A stretch of DNA of 64,000 nucleotides from Acanthamoeba castellanii str. Neff (taxonomy: Eukaryota; Discosea; Longamoebia; Acanthamoebidae): positions 173,155 through 237,154 of the forward strand of contig NW_004457532.1 of assembly GCF_000313135.1 (NCBI RefSeq), given 5' to 3'. The notes below the pieces were generated by a model. The model saw only the letters and a program-made list of their open reading frames with translations, made no database searches and was not told the DNA's origin. The position numbers were made by a program, and so were the translations under genes. Of this stretch, positions 43,719 to 54,295 are shown piece after piece. Each line of letters opens with the position of its first letter. Within the stretch, counting starts at the first letter, position 1.

Positions 43719-46042
43719 TCACTTCTTCTTGCCGAAGAAGTTCATGATGTTGCCCTGCGTGGTCCCCTTCTTCCTCGCCGTACTCGCGGTGGCCTCGCTG
43801 TAACGTACCAAACGTGGTGGAGTTAGCGAATGCACGGGCGCTGCTGCCTGGGATTGGTATTGAGGGGAAACGTACGCGTTCTTGGTGGCCTCCTCCTTGA
43901 TGGAGAGCAGGGCGACCGGTGCCGGCGTGTCGTCGTCGGACACCTCCTCCCACACGTCCTCGGTGACTAATCGGGGCGCGAGTCATGTGAGCCCTCCAGC
44001 ATCAATCATTGTGCGTGTGCGTGTGCGTGCGTGTGCGTGTGCGTGTGCGTGTGCGTGTGCGAAACGAGACGAACCTTCGAATCCCTTGTTGTCCGTGTAC
44101 GTGCGCTCGCGTCGGACCTTCTTCTTCCTTCGCTGGCCGGGCACGTACTCGGCGGGCTTCGCCACGCCCTCCTTCCGCTCCACCGCCACGGGCTTGGCCG
44201 CCGCCTTCTTTTTCGTCTTCTCCTGCTTCACGACGTTGTGGTCCTGTTCCTCGTTCTCCTTCTCCCCGTCATCCTCCTCCTTCTCTTCATCTGCTGCCGC
44301 CTCCTTTCGCCCCTTCTTGGCCGGCGCGGCCTTGGCGGCACGCTTCTTCTTCTGAGGCTGGGCCTCTTCCTGCTCCGCTTCCTCTTCGTCCTCCGGCTCC
44401 TTCTGCACCACCCTCCTCCTCTTCGTCGCCTTCTTCTTCGTCGTCATCGCCGTGCTCTCCCCGTCTTCTGCGCCATCTTCTTCATCGCGCTTCGACTCCT
44501 TCTCCTTTTTGATGGCCCGGGCTGGTCGGCCGTTAGCGGCTTCACCCTCTCCTTCTCCTTCGTCGTTTCCATTGGCGTCGTTGTCGTTGTTGTCGTCGTC
44601 GTCGCTCCTCTTCCGCTTGCCCTTGCGCAGGCGCTGCCGCTTCGTGGTGTCGGCCTTGGCCTTGGAGCTCTCAAAGTCCATGTCATCGTCGTCCTTCGCG
44701 GCCGCCGACCTCTTCCGCTTCTGCTTCGCCGGCGGCGGCGCGGGCTTCGCCTCCTCGGCTTCCTCCTCGCCGCCCAACAGCTCGTCGAGCTCATCCGTCT
44801 CCGCCGGCTGGACCTTCTCCTGCTTCACCTTCTGCCTGGCCTCGCTCTTCTCCTCTTCCTCCTCCTCTTCCTCTTCGCCCTCTTCCGCCGCGTGATCTTC
44901 GTCCATCTTCTCCTTCTTGGCGAAGAAGCCCTCCATGACGCGGGCCTTCGAGGGGCTCGACGTGCCCTTGGCCGGCTTCCCGGCCTTGGCGTTGGCGATC
45001 AGCGTCTGCGTCTTCTCCTCCTCGGGGGCCTTCTTGAAGAAAGACGTCATCTCCCGCGCGCCGCCGGGCTGCTTCTTGGTGGGCGACGACGCGCCCTTCT
45101 TCCCGGCGGCGGCCGGCTTGGCGGGGGTGGTCAGACGCCCGCCGGTGGCCGGCTTGGCGGTCTTCTCGGGCGAGCTGGGCTGGCTCGACGCGTCGTTGGC
45201 CTCCTCCTTGGGCTGCACCTTGACCTTGACGGCCTCCTTCTTGACCACAGGCGCGGGCTGTTGCGGAACTGCGGCGGGCGGCGGCGCGCTGCGCTTCTCC
45301 GTCCCCGCGAGAAAGTCGATGGCGCTCCACCTTGGTCGCGCCATCACCATCACCGCCGCCATGACGTCAGCACCATCACCATCGGGGAAAGGGAGGTACG
45401 ATTGATTGATGAACTCGGCGCTGGGCGAGGTACCGGTTGGTGGTGATGGAGTTGTCCGGCTGGGTGAAGAGGGCCTTGCGCTGCTCGTTGTCCACCGACC
45501 ACAGGTGGGCGCTGTCCTTGGGCAGCACGGCCTGTACGCTGTAGACGTGCAGCGAGAAGACGGGCTTGAACTGCTTCTTCGTTTCTGTTGGTTACGTTTG
45601 CGTGCGCGCGCGAATGGAGGTTAGCCCAGGGCAATCAGATTGCGGTGCCTGCAGGGCACAATGAGAGCCCAACCTGCAAGCTTGGACTTGGCGACGAGGG
45701 TGATGGTGTGGCCGTATCCCTCTCTGTTGCCGGACAACAGATAGATGGGCTGCACCTCTGAGCCCTTCTTCTCAGCAAAGGCGTACAGCATTCTAACGTG
45801 TGGGGCGCTTTGGTGAGCGAAACAAGAGAGAGCAAAAAGTGAAACCGAATCCAGGATCAAGGGCCGTACTGTTTGGCAACATTTGAAGGCACAGACAACT
45901 CATTGCTGAGCCATGTGTAGGTAATCTGGGGGCGAGGGCATGAGATTGGGCGGCCATAAGAACGGGAAGGGGAACGCACGGTCTTCTTCTCCTCACAGAC
46001 CCACGCCTCCAGATTCCCAAGATACATTTCATCTTCCGCCAT
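43719..46042 (-). CDS. POLD3: DNA polymerase delta subunit 3 (POLD3/Cdc27/p66)
   Basis: About seven exons. N-terminal winged-helix region: MAEDEMYLGNLEAWV, ITYTWLSNELSVPSNVAKQ, MLYAFAEKKG, IYLLSGNREGYGH and FKPVFSLHVYSVQAVLPKDS. Each aligns in order with human POLD3 (YLENIDEFV, TYKWLSYTLGV, AKQMLYDYVERK, TYLVSGS, SIHVYSIQKAMLKDS). The long C-terminal half is Lys/Glu/Asp-rich and disordered, as in all family members, and ends in a canonical PCNA-interacting box QGNIMNFFGKKK. Two further FF motifs occur upstream (AREMTSFFKK, ARVMEGFFAKK). It links polymerase delta to PCNA for lagging-strand synthesis. E2F-like sites lie about 170-210 bp upstream of the start. Confidence 0.92.
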
Positions 46043-46920
46043 TTCTACAAAAAAAGGTGTGACGATTTCGCGGCATTAGTGGTTTGATCGTCTGCACAAC
46101 CAGGCAAGGAGGACACCCACCCTATTTCGAGGCGCAAATGCGAGCGGGGATCGACGGAGCCAAGGTTCGAGATGCCAATTGCGCAGCTACTTTCGGACGG
46201 CTGGCTCTTCCCGCCCTTTCCTTCTGTTGGCGCAAATTTTGGCGCCAATTGAAATCTCAACTTTAAAAAAAAAGAAAAGAAAAACAATAGCCACCGAACT
46301 CCGTCGTTGTGCTCGGGGTCATGTGTCCACCACGCGCGAACGCTCACCCGGACATGCTGCGGTTCGTTCTGTTCGCAAAGAGCTCGTGAGTAGAGTAGAG
46401 GTGCTGGTCGAGGTCAAAACTGCGGCTCAAGCTCGAAAGGCCGCTTCTGCTGCGGTTACCTGCAGCCCTTTCTGGGATGTAACATCCTGGTTGATCGCCA
46501 GCCAGGCTCGCAATAGGCTTAAGTAGGTCAGATCGCATGTTGTTGAAGGGTCCAGGTGTGTGTGCAAGTTTATGTGCGGGGTGGTGGCTGTCAAGAAAGG
46601 AATGTGAAACACTTTGGGTGGGTGAGATGGTGTGGACAAAGGGATTTGGTCACAATTGGGAATTCTCGTGAGGGCGCGCGCTGATTGGTGCGGTGGTGTG
46701 GGGTTTCTGGTTGGGGCTGCGGCCTGGCCAGAGAGTTACACAGACCAAGAAAGACGTTGGCCACAGCTCAAGAAAAAAGAGGCCAAGTAGAGAACTACTA
46801 CCCCCAACCAACGAGAGGGCACGCAGACACTCGTAGACCGATCGCACCTCTGCTGTGCTGCATTCCTCGTTGCTGCTGCCCCGTAACCAGGACCCGGCCC
46901 CGCACTTCCTCTTCCACTAC
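46043..46920. other. Divergent intergenic region, POLD3 / P-Q-rich genes
   Basis: 878 bp, the longest stretch without a supported gene. It holds E2F-like sites near the POLD3 side and an A-rich run at 46263-46290. Short open frames near 46430-46640 (minus strand, FHIPFLTATTPHINLHTHLD...) have no supporting features. Nothing else recognised. Confidence 0.5.
46209..46252. promoter_or_regulatory. E2F-like site cluster upstream of POLD3
   Basis: TTCCCGCC at 46210-46217, TTGGCGCAAA at 46229-46238 and the palindromic TTTTGGCGCCAA at 46239-46250 lie within 42 bp. They are about 170-210 bp upstream of the POLD3 ATG. TTTGGCGC and TTTSSCGC are the E2F/DP consensus, common at replication genes. Motif match only. 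Confidence 0.55.
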
Positions 46921-49179
46921 CATGTCCCTCCCGCCCAACAAGACCCCACCGCCTCCGCTCCGCCACCTGACGACGCTCTTGCCGTCTGCGCACCCACCCA
47001 ATGGTACTACTCCACCTCTGCCCGGTTCCTCAGCCCCGAGTGTGTAAGCGTGGGGGGGGGAAGATGAATCTTGTCGTCAATCTGGATGGAACGGAGCTCA
47101 CACCACAAATCTCCGCAGATGGACACCAAGACGCCGCTCCCGCTCCTTCTCTTGCCCCGCTCCCGCCCCCGCCCACACTCTTCTCAATGGCAGGTAACAA
47201 ACAAATTCCAAATCTTAGACTTGGTCGCGCTCCCTCCCTCGTTCTACTCGACTCACAAAAGCGCCGGTGGTCTCGTGACGTTGGCCACCTCCCAAATATG
47301 CTACACACGCCCTGATACCTGCAAGCTGAATTCTCTGCATATTCTTTGCGTGCCGCCACGCGAGCCTCTCTGTGCTTGGCATTTTGGGCGAACGTGTGCC
47401 CCCTGATTCGGGTTCTAACCGTATTGCACGCACACGTTGTGGACAAATCCACAGGCCTGCCCGGACGCGGCTATCCGTTGCCTCCCGGCTACCCCACACC
47501 AAGTGGAGCTTCGCCTATGCAGACACTGCTGATGGGACCGCCTGGCGTGGCGCCAGCCAATGTGCAGCAGCCACATCCGCAAGTTGTGCAGCAGCTGATA
47601 CAGCACTATCTGCTCGTACGCTTCCGCTCTTCTTCAGACGTTGTTCCTTGCTTGGAGCCTCGGCCTGAACGTGTCGTACAGCAGGTGCAGGCTCAAGCCC
47701 AGGCGCAGATACAGGCGCAGGCACAGGCGCAGGTCCAAGCGCAAGTCGCGCAGGTCCAGGCGCAGGCCCAGCAAGAAAGGAAAAGCAAAAGCGACTGCAG
47801 CAGCAGCAGCAACGGCAACAGCAAGAGCAGCAGCAGAAGCAAGCGCAACAGCGCAAGAGACAGACCGAATTGCAAAACCGGACGGTTGACCTCTCGAATG
47901 GCGACAAACCCGCTCCGCCCAAACCAAGCTCGGCCGACACGACCAAGGTGCCTCACTCCCCGTCATTTTGTTTGCTCAGGTGGTTCGTATCACTCACGGA
48001 CTCGCCTGCATGCAATCCCCCGTTCAGCCTCCGTCTCCTCCATCGCGGAAGAGGCCCTTCCCAACATCAAAGGGCGCTGTGGCGCCTCCTGATCGGCCAC
48101 CGAAGTCAGGCGCCTCGAGCTCGAGCAAGCGACAGCGCGCAGAGCCTGGACCGAGTCCGTCCATCGTTTCCCTGCACAAGATGCTCGCCAAGCTCACTCC
48201 TCCGCCACCGCCTACATCCACTTCATCATCGGCACCGGCTCCATCCCCGCGTACGTCGTCTTCATCAACGACCAAAGCAACATCGGCTGTGCCAGCGAAG
48301 ACGCCGCTGGTACCCAAGCCCGCGAAGACAGTGCCAGTGCCCCGCGCGCCGTCCGTCAAGCAACCGGTACGCCGCCGTACCCACCACGACAAGAAGGCCC
48401 CGGCTGACCCGGCTCGTGCCAATGTGTGTTGTGGTTCATGGGGCAATCTATAGATTCAGCCCCTCAACCAGCGCCGCGTGTTCGATCCGGTCTCGAGGAG
48501 GAGAATCGTGATGGAGCACGGCGTTGGGACGGGCAAGACCTTCTTCCTGGAGATGGGCATCGCCGTGGTGAGCGACATGCTCAAGGGTATCAACTCGGGC
48601 GAGATCAAGCAGGTCTACGTCCCGCCCCAGGAGCTGGTCGAGGCCCGGAAGCGGAAGGAAGAGGAGGCGGCCCTGAGGAAGAAGCAGAGCGCCGAGAAGG
48701 CCAGGATCTACCGGCAGCGCGAGAGGGAGAGGAAGATCCAGCAGAGGGAGGAGCGGCGACGGATAGCCCGCGAGCGAAAGCAAAAGGCCAAGGAGGACCG
48801 ACTGGCCAAGGCCGAACAAGGCGAGGAAGAGGAGGAAGACGAAGACGACGAGGAGGAGGAGGAAGACGAGGAAGATGAGGCGAACGAGGGAGAAGAGGAT
48901 GCCATGGAGGAGGTGGGCAAAAAGGCGGAAGAAGCTGGCGATAGCGCTCCAGAGGACGCCGAAGCCAACGACGACATGGAAGAAGAGGAGGAAGTGGCCG
49001 ACGAGCTCCCGCGGAGGCGAGGGCGACCTATAAAGAAGCCTCAGCAGCAGCAGCCGAAGGCGAAGGAGGGTGCCGCGCAGGAGCGTAAGGGAGACGACCA
49101 GGTGAGACAAGAGGAGCAAAAGGAGGAGAAGGTGGCCAACCCGCCCAAGCGAGACAGCTGCGCTGAACTCGGAGCCTAA
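46921..49179 (+). CDS. P/Q-rich to charged low-complexity protein with AT-hook-like motif
   Basis: About eight exons, probable start MSLPPNKTPPPPLRH. Joined segments are Pro-rich (GLPGRGYPLPPGYPTPSG) and then Gln-rich (QVQAQAQAQIQAQAQAQ, RLQQQQQRQQQEQQQKQ). A Pro/Ser/Lys region with KRQR follows (RKRPFPTSKG). The last exon begins IQPLNQRRVFDPVSRRRIVM and ends in a long Glu/Lys/Arg helix, an acidic block and RRRGRPIKKP, an AT-hook-like DNA-binding motif. The two Gln-rich pieces lie in different frames near 47780; a roughly 53 nt intron or a one-base indel is needed to join them. Nuclear or transcription-related function is inferred from composition; no family recognised. Confidence 0.55.
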
Positions 49180-49296
49180 GTGCTCCTCTCGCTGCTGCTT
49201 GCGACATATTTCGCATTCCAATAGTTTTTCCTTGGCCATTTGTTTTTTTGATTTTTGGTGATTTATTTATAATTGTGGAATTAATCGATCGCAACG

Positions 49297-52200
49297 ATGT
49301 TGGCGCGCGGTGGTGTGACTCAACCCGCCCTCCAGCGGATGAGGCTGGGTGTGATGAGCGGAGGAAGCTCCTTGCCGCGATTGGGGACAAATTCGGTTGT
49401 GTGTGGCCGAAATGCATCGATTCCGCTGACGCCGGCGAATCGAATTCATCTTGCATCGACCGCCAAGCAGGCGGGCAGACTGGCCACCGTTCTGCACGCC
49501 ACGGCTCGTTCTTGCAAAGTGCCGCAGCAGATCATCTTCCCCATCTTTGCCAATCGCGGCTACGCCACATCCACCCAGGACGACATCAACCAGCGACAAA
49601 GGACCGCTCGATTCCACGTACGTGCTCCCACAGTGCCTGCACCTCCCCTCGAGACGGCCACTTGCTCACTGCGACCACTACGACCACCTACGTGGGGCCT
49701 GGTTGGCGGTGGGCAGACCTTCGAGGCGCGCATGATGGCGGAAGAGGGCAAGTGGCAGCAGGCCATCGAAGAGTACAACAGAGCCATCGACGCCGTGGCC
49801 AGCGACCCCGTACCGCTCATCGAGCGTGCAGGTGCGTAGCGGCAGCATGCGCCCCTCCCGCAGCAGCTCAGCTGAGCCATGCATGCGTGGCACTCACCCT
49901 CCGCGCCACCTCCTGCGCCTCAGAGGCACACATGGCCCTGCAGGACTTTGATGCCTGCATCGCCGACAGCCAGAAGGCGCTCAAGATGCTTCGCGGGTCG
50001 AACGACGCCGAGCAGCGAGCAACGTACGTTGCCCACACCCGACGAGGGTATGCGAGTGTGTCCCTGACTCGCAAGCTGTTCTCTCTGCGCTTGTCGTGTG
50101 TCGTGTGTCGTGTGCGCGTGTGCGCGTGTCGCGTTCATTCGCGCAGGTGCCACGTGCAGATTGGGTTGGCCTACCTGGCCATGGAAAAATATGAGAGCGC
50201 CCGCGACGCATTCAGGCCTCGCTCAAGGGTAGGACCCACTCACTCACTCACGCTCTGCTCTTCCTGGCTCCCACCAGCACACAGAAGCTGACGAGACCGT
50301 CTCTGTGCGCGTGTGCGCGTGTGGTGTGTGCTTCCTAAAACAAATAATTGATGATAATCGACAGAGCAAAAGGACGAAGAAGTGGAGTCTCTGTGGAAGC
50401 GAGCGTCCATCATGGCGCAGATGAAGTTCGTTGCCCGATCGACGCCCGCTCCCGATGTACGCCTCTCCACGACCTCCTCCTCCCTCTCGATCCCACGGCT
50501 CGCCGTAGCGGGCTGCCTGCCTGATGTCGTGCCTTTTCTGATGCGCAGACGGACAAGGAGTTCTACGCAAAGCTGACGGAGGGCCACGCCATCTCCGTGC
50601 GCTCGTCCAGGGACCCCAAGACGGAGGAGACCCGAGGGCGGGGCGTGTTTGCCGACAAGGACTTCCAGGAGGGCGAGATCGTCTTCGTCGAGGAGCCCCT
50701 CGTCTCCATCGCCGATTCCATCCACGAGGTTTGGCCCACACACACCACGCACACCACACACACCACGCACACCACGCACACCACACACACCACACACACC
50801 ACACACACCACACACACCACACACACCACACACCGCACGCACGCACGTACACGTCAGCTTATACTCGATTTCCTTTCTGTCTCTCCGATGATCAGAAACT
50901 GTCTCATTGCGAGCACTGTCTGCGTCCGCTGGTCGACGTGGAGTTCCTCGCCGATGACGAGCTTTCGGTGCGTGACCTCTGCTCTCGTTTCTTCTTCCTC
51001 CTCCTCTTCCCGAGAGAGAGAGAGAGTGGTGTGCCAGGGCGTTGAGCGCGTGGTTCGCTGTGTCCTGATACTTCCCTGCCTTCCATGTCCAGGCCGAAAT
51101 CAAGGGCCGGCTTACGCCCGACTTGATGCAGCAGATCACCAGCAAGCTCGGGGCCGAGCTGCCGCCCATCGACCAAACCGAGTGTGTCAAGCAGTACGTG
51201 CATGAACCCCCTTCGAGTGTGTCGTGTATCGTGTGTGTCGTGTGTCGTGTGTCGTGTGTGTCGTGTGTCGTGTGCGGCGGGCATCCCAGTGCCAACTCTC
51301 GCCGCCACGACCACGTGCAGCTGCGGGTGGAACTACTGCAGCACTGAGTGCCGCGATAAGGCGTGGCACGACCACCACGAGGACTCGCCGCTGTGCAGCA
51401 CCGCGTCGTTGTCCGCCTCCAACGCCCTCTCGGAACACCTCGACGCCTTCCCGCACACCCAGGTACGTCCCCCCTCTCCCCTCCCCTCCCCTCCATCGCA
51501 CGCAATGGCTCATCTGTGGCTTCGTCGTCGTCGTCGTCTTCTTCGCCTCATAGGGAGCAAAGCAAGGCGGCAAGGAGCTCACGCTGCTGATGGTCAAGCT
51601 CCTGAACAAGCTAAGCCTCGAGAGGAGACACCACAAGGTGAAGCCCGACACCATCTTCAACGAAGACCTGGACAGGTACGCACCACACACACACACACAC
51701 AACGCACAACGAATCACCTCAGTGTGTGGGCTTACGCTGAGTGATATATGACTGCTGGGACGATGCCAGGCTTACGTACATGGCCTACATCTCGGAGGCT
51801 CCGCTGGTGCTGCCCGAGCACGAGAAGGAGCGGTACCAGCTCATGCGGACGCTCTTCCCCTCCCTCGGCGAGCGTACGCGCCCCTCCCCCCCGTTCCGGA
51901 CCCACCGGGTGGGTGGAGAGCAGAGGCCCACAGGCCTAAAATGACTCGTTGGGGGGGGGTGCGCTGTGTGTGGGTGCAGTGCTGACGGAGAAGAACTACA
52001 TGCGGCTGCTCTCGACCATCAACCTCAACACGATGACGGTGGAGCTCCACCAGCTCGGGGTCAAGGTCGTGGGCGACGTCATTGAACGACCGCATGACAA
52101 CCACGACGACCACGACCACGACCACGACACGGTCCCGACTGTGGGCATCACCACCACGAGCACGGACCCGGCTGCGAACACCACCACCACCACGAACATG

Positions 52201-52934
52201 AGCACCACGAGCACGGCCCCGGTTGCGGTCATGACCACCACGAGCATGGACCCGGCTGCGAGCACCACGAGCACCACGAGCACGGCCCCGGCTGTGATCA
52301 TCACCACCACGAGCACCACCACGAGCACCACCACGAGCACGGCCCTGGCTGTGACCACCATCACGGGCACGGGCACGAGGAGCACGAGGTGACCGTTGGT
52401 ACGGACATCGCCCACCCCCACGCAGACGATCGTCTGAAGAGTCTGCAAACGGACTGAATCGATGGACTGCGCGTGCTGATGTGCGGCGCACCAGACGAGG
52501 ACGCGGAGACGGGGGTCCAGCTGGAGCCGTGCGTGAACGAGAAGGTGACGGTGCGGGGCTCGGCGATCTACCGAATCGCGAGCTACCTCAACCACAGCTG
52601 CGACCCGAACGTGATGGCCCTCTACCCGCACCTGGCGGGCCACGTCACCGCCTTCATCGCCGGCAAGTCCATCAAGAAGGACGACGAGCTCTTCTACAGG
52701 TACCCCCCTACCTCTCCCACCACCTCTTCGCCACAAAACCGCAATGAGCGCGCGCGCGTGTGCGCTGACGCGTGTCGTGTCGTGTCACCGGTGGGCTATC
52801 GAAGGTACGACAGCACGACGGAGAACCTGCACGAGCGGCGCAAGAACCTGCACAAGCTGTACCACTTCTGGTGCAACTGCTCCCGCTGCCAGGCCGAGCT
52901 GTCCAAGGCCTGGACCAGCAAGGGGCTCAATTAA
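49297..52934 (+). CDS. SMYD4-like TPR / SET-MYND lysine methyltransferase with His/Cys-rich insert
   Basis: About 13 exons starting [20 protein letters not shown]. The first exon is basic, rich in Ser/Ala and ends ...ANRGYATST, like a mitochondrial presequence. TPR repeats follow ([55 protein letters not shown]). The SET domain opens with [25 protein letters not shown]-type zinc finger is inserted (CEHCLRPL ... [19 protein letters not shown]). The SET core [15 protein letters not shown] follows, and the post-SET cysteines WCNCSRC end the protein. TPR-SET-MYND-SET is the SMYD4 order. A His-rich segment with repeated HGPGC lies within the SET region; its frame is offset from the upstream exon. 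Intron 52395-about 52490 (GTACGG...CCAG) restores the downstream frame. Confidence 0.8.
50736..50838. repeat. (ACACCAC/ACACCACGC)n repeat in an SMYD4-like intron
   Basis: About ten units of CACACCAC and CACACCACG form nearly all of the intron between the SIHE and KLSHCEHC coding segments. Confidence 0.9.
51219..51278. repeat. (GTGTC)n repeat in an SMYD4-like intron
   Basis: Irregular GTGTC / GTGTGTC units forming most of the intron before the CSCGWNYC exon. Confidence 0.85.
52100..52385 (+). repeat. Coding His/Glu repeat with HGPGC units
   Basis: CAC- and GAC/GAG-based repeat. In the frame that continues into the SET core it encodes at least five HGPGC or HGPDC units separated by [12 protein letters not shown] and similar. 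In the other frame it encodes Thr/Ser-rich peptide. Confidence 0.8.
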
Positions 52935-52999
52935 TTGAGTCGCGGACCACCCTCCAACCACGCCACCATGGTCTGCCTGAAAATCGTCATATCTTCCGT

Positions 53000-54261
53000 T
53001 TATTCGTCCTTCTTGTTGCCCTTGCCCAGGATGATGGAGCGCATGAAGGGGCCGAAGGGCCGTCATGATGGCCCACGTCAGCAGGTCGCCGATTTCGTCG
53101 GGCGCCAGGCTGAGGAGCTTGTACAGCCCTGTGTCGTAACCCACGAAGATCTTCGACTCGGGCATCTTGGTCAGCACGCTTTGCGTGTGCGACGTGTCAT
53201 GATTAGCACGACACCAGCGACTACACCACACACGACACGACACGACACGACACACGACACGACACGATGAAGACAAACCTCAGTTCCATGGCTTCGGCAA
53301 CGGGGTCGCCGGGAGGGAAGGAGAGGGCGAGCTTGGCCAGCACTTCGTTCTTCTGCTCGAACTCGGCGTGGACCTCGCTGACCATGGCCGGGTCGAGCAG
53401 CTCCTCGCCCTCCTCCGCGTCCTTGAGCTGGAAGTCCTTCACCAGCCGGCCGAAGAACTCGGTCTTGAAGGCGCCCGGCTGGATCACCACCGTCTTGATG
53501 CCGTACCTGCGCAGCTCCACCCTCGCGTTGTCCTAGAACACGCACGCATGCCACGTCAGCATTCCACATCGCAACGGGCTGCGTTGTGTGTGGTGCGGTG
53601 GTGCGTGAGATGGGCGCATACGGCGATGGCCTGAACGGCAAACTTGCTCGAGCTGTAGGGGGCGGTCTCGGCCATGGCCGCGCTGCCCACGACGCTGCTC
53701 ACAAACACGACGCGCGGGGAGGCCCCCTGCTTCGCAGCCGACTTCAGCAGCGGAAGGAAGGCCTGCGTGACCGCCACCACACCGAACACGTTCACTGCGA
53801 CAACCACGACCACGACCACGACCACGATGACCATGACGATGACGATGACGACGATGTGAGCGTGGGCAGCTCGCACAACATGCAGAGCCGAGGAGGGTGT
53901 ACCGTCATACTCCTTCTTCCACTTGCCGAGGGGGACGGCTTCCAAACGACCGGAGACGGAGTAGCCCGCGTTGTTGATGACTCCGACCAGGAGCCCATTG
54001 CCCTCTGCGCGCACGAATCACATGAACACACACGCGCACGCCCAGCGGCACATCAGCGAGCGGCCACGAGGGACGCTGGTGGGAGGGCAGGTAATGTACG
54101 CTGGAGCTTCGCCGCCACTTGGTCCCTCGCCTCCTTCACCGAGGCCACGGAGGCCACGTCCATCAGCACCACATGAATCCGCCTGCGCGCCCCGCATTCA
54201 CACGACACGACACGCACACACACACGCATGCACACGCACACGCACACGCACACGCACACGC

Positions 54262-54295
<34 letters not shown>

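Noticed and set aside
44009..45446. 471 aa plus-strand frame with Leu/Arg repeats over POLD3
   Set aside because: It is the antisense of Lys/Glu-rich coding sequence; such antisense Leu-rich frames are a by-product of AAG/GAG codons in GC-rich DNA.
46160..46180. GGTTCGAGATGCC as a tRNA T-loop
   Set aside because: No acceptor stem or D-arm could be folded around it.
46427..46639. Minus-strand 60-70 aa frame with a hydrophilic sequence in the POLD3 gap
   Set aside because: No splice, start context or family support; could be chance.
48500..48560. GVGTGKT in the P/Q-rich protein as a P-loop NTPase motif
   Set aside because: The Walker A spacing (G-x4-G-K-T) fails by one residue and no Walker B follows; the surrounding sequence is low complexity.
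50736..50838. CRISPR-like or satellite array
   Set aside because: Units are 8-10 nt simple repeats inside an intron, without spacers.
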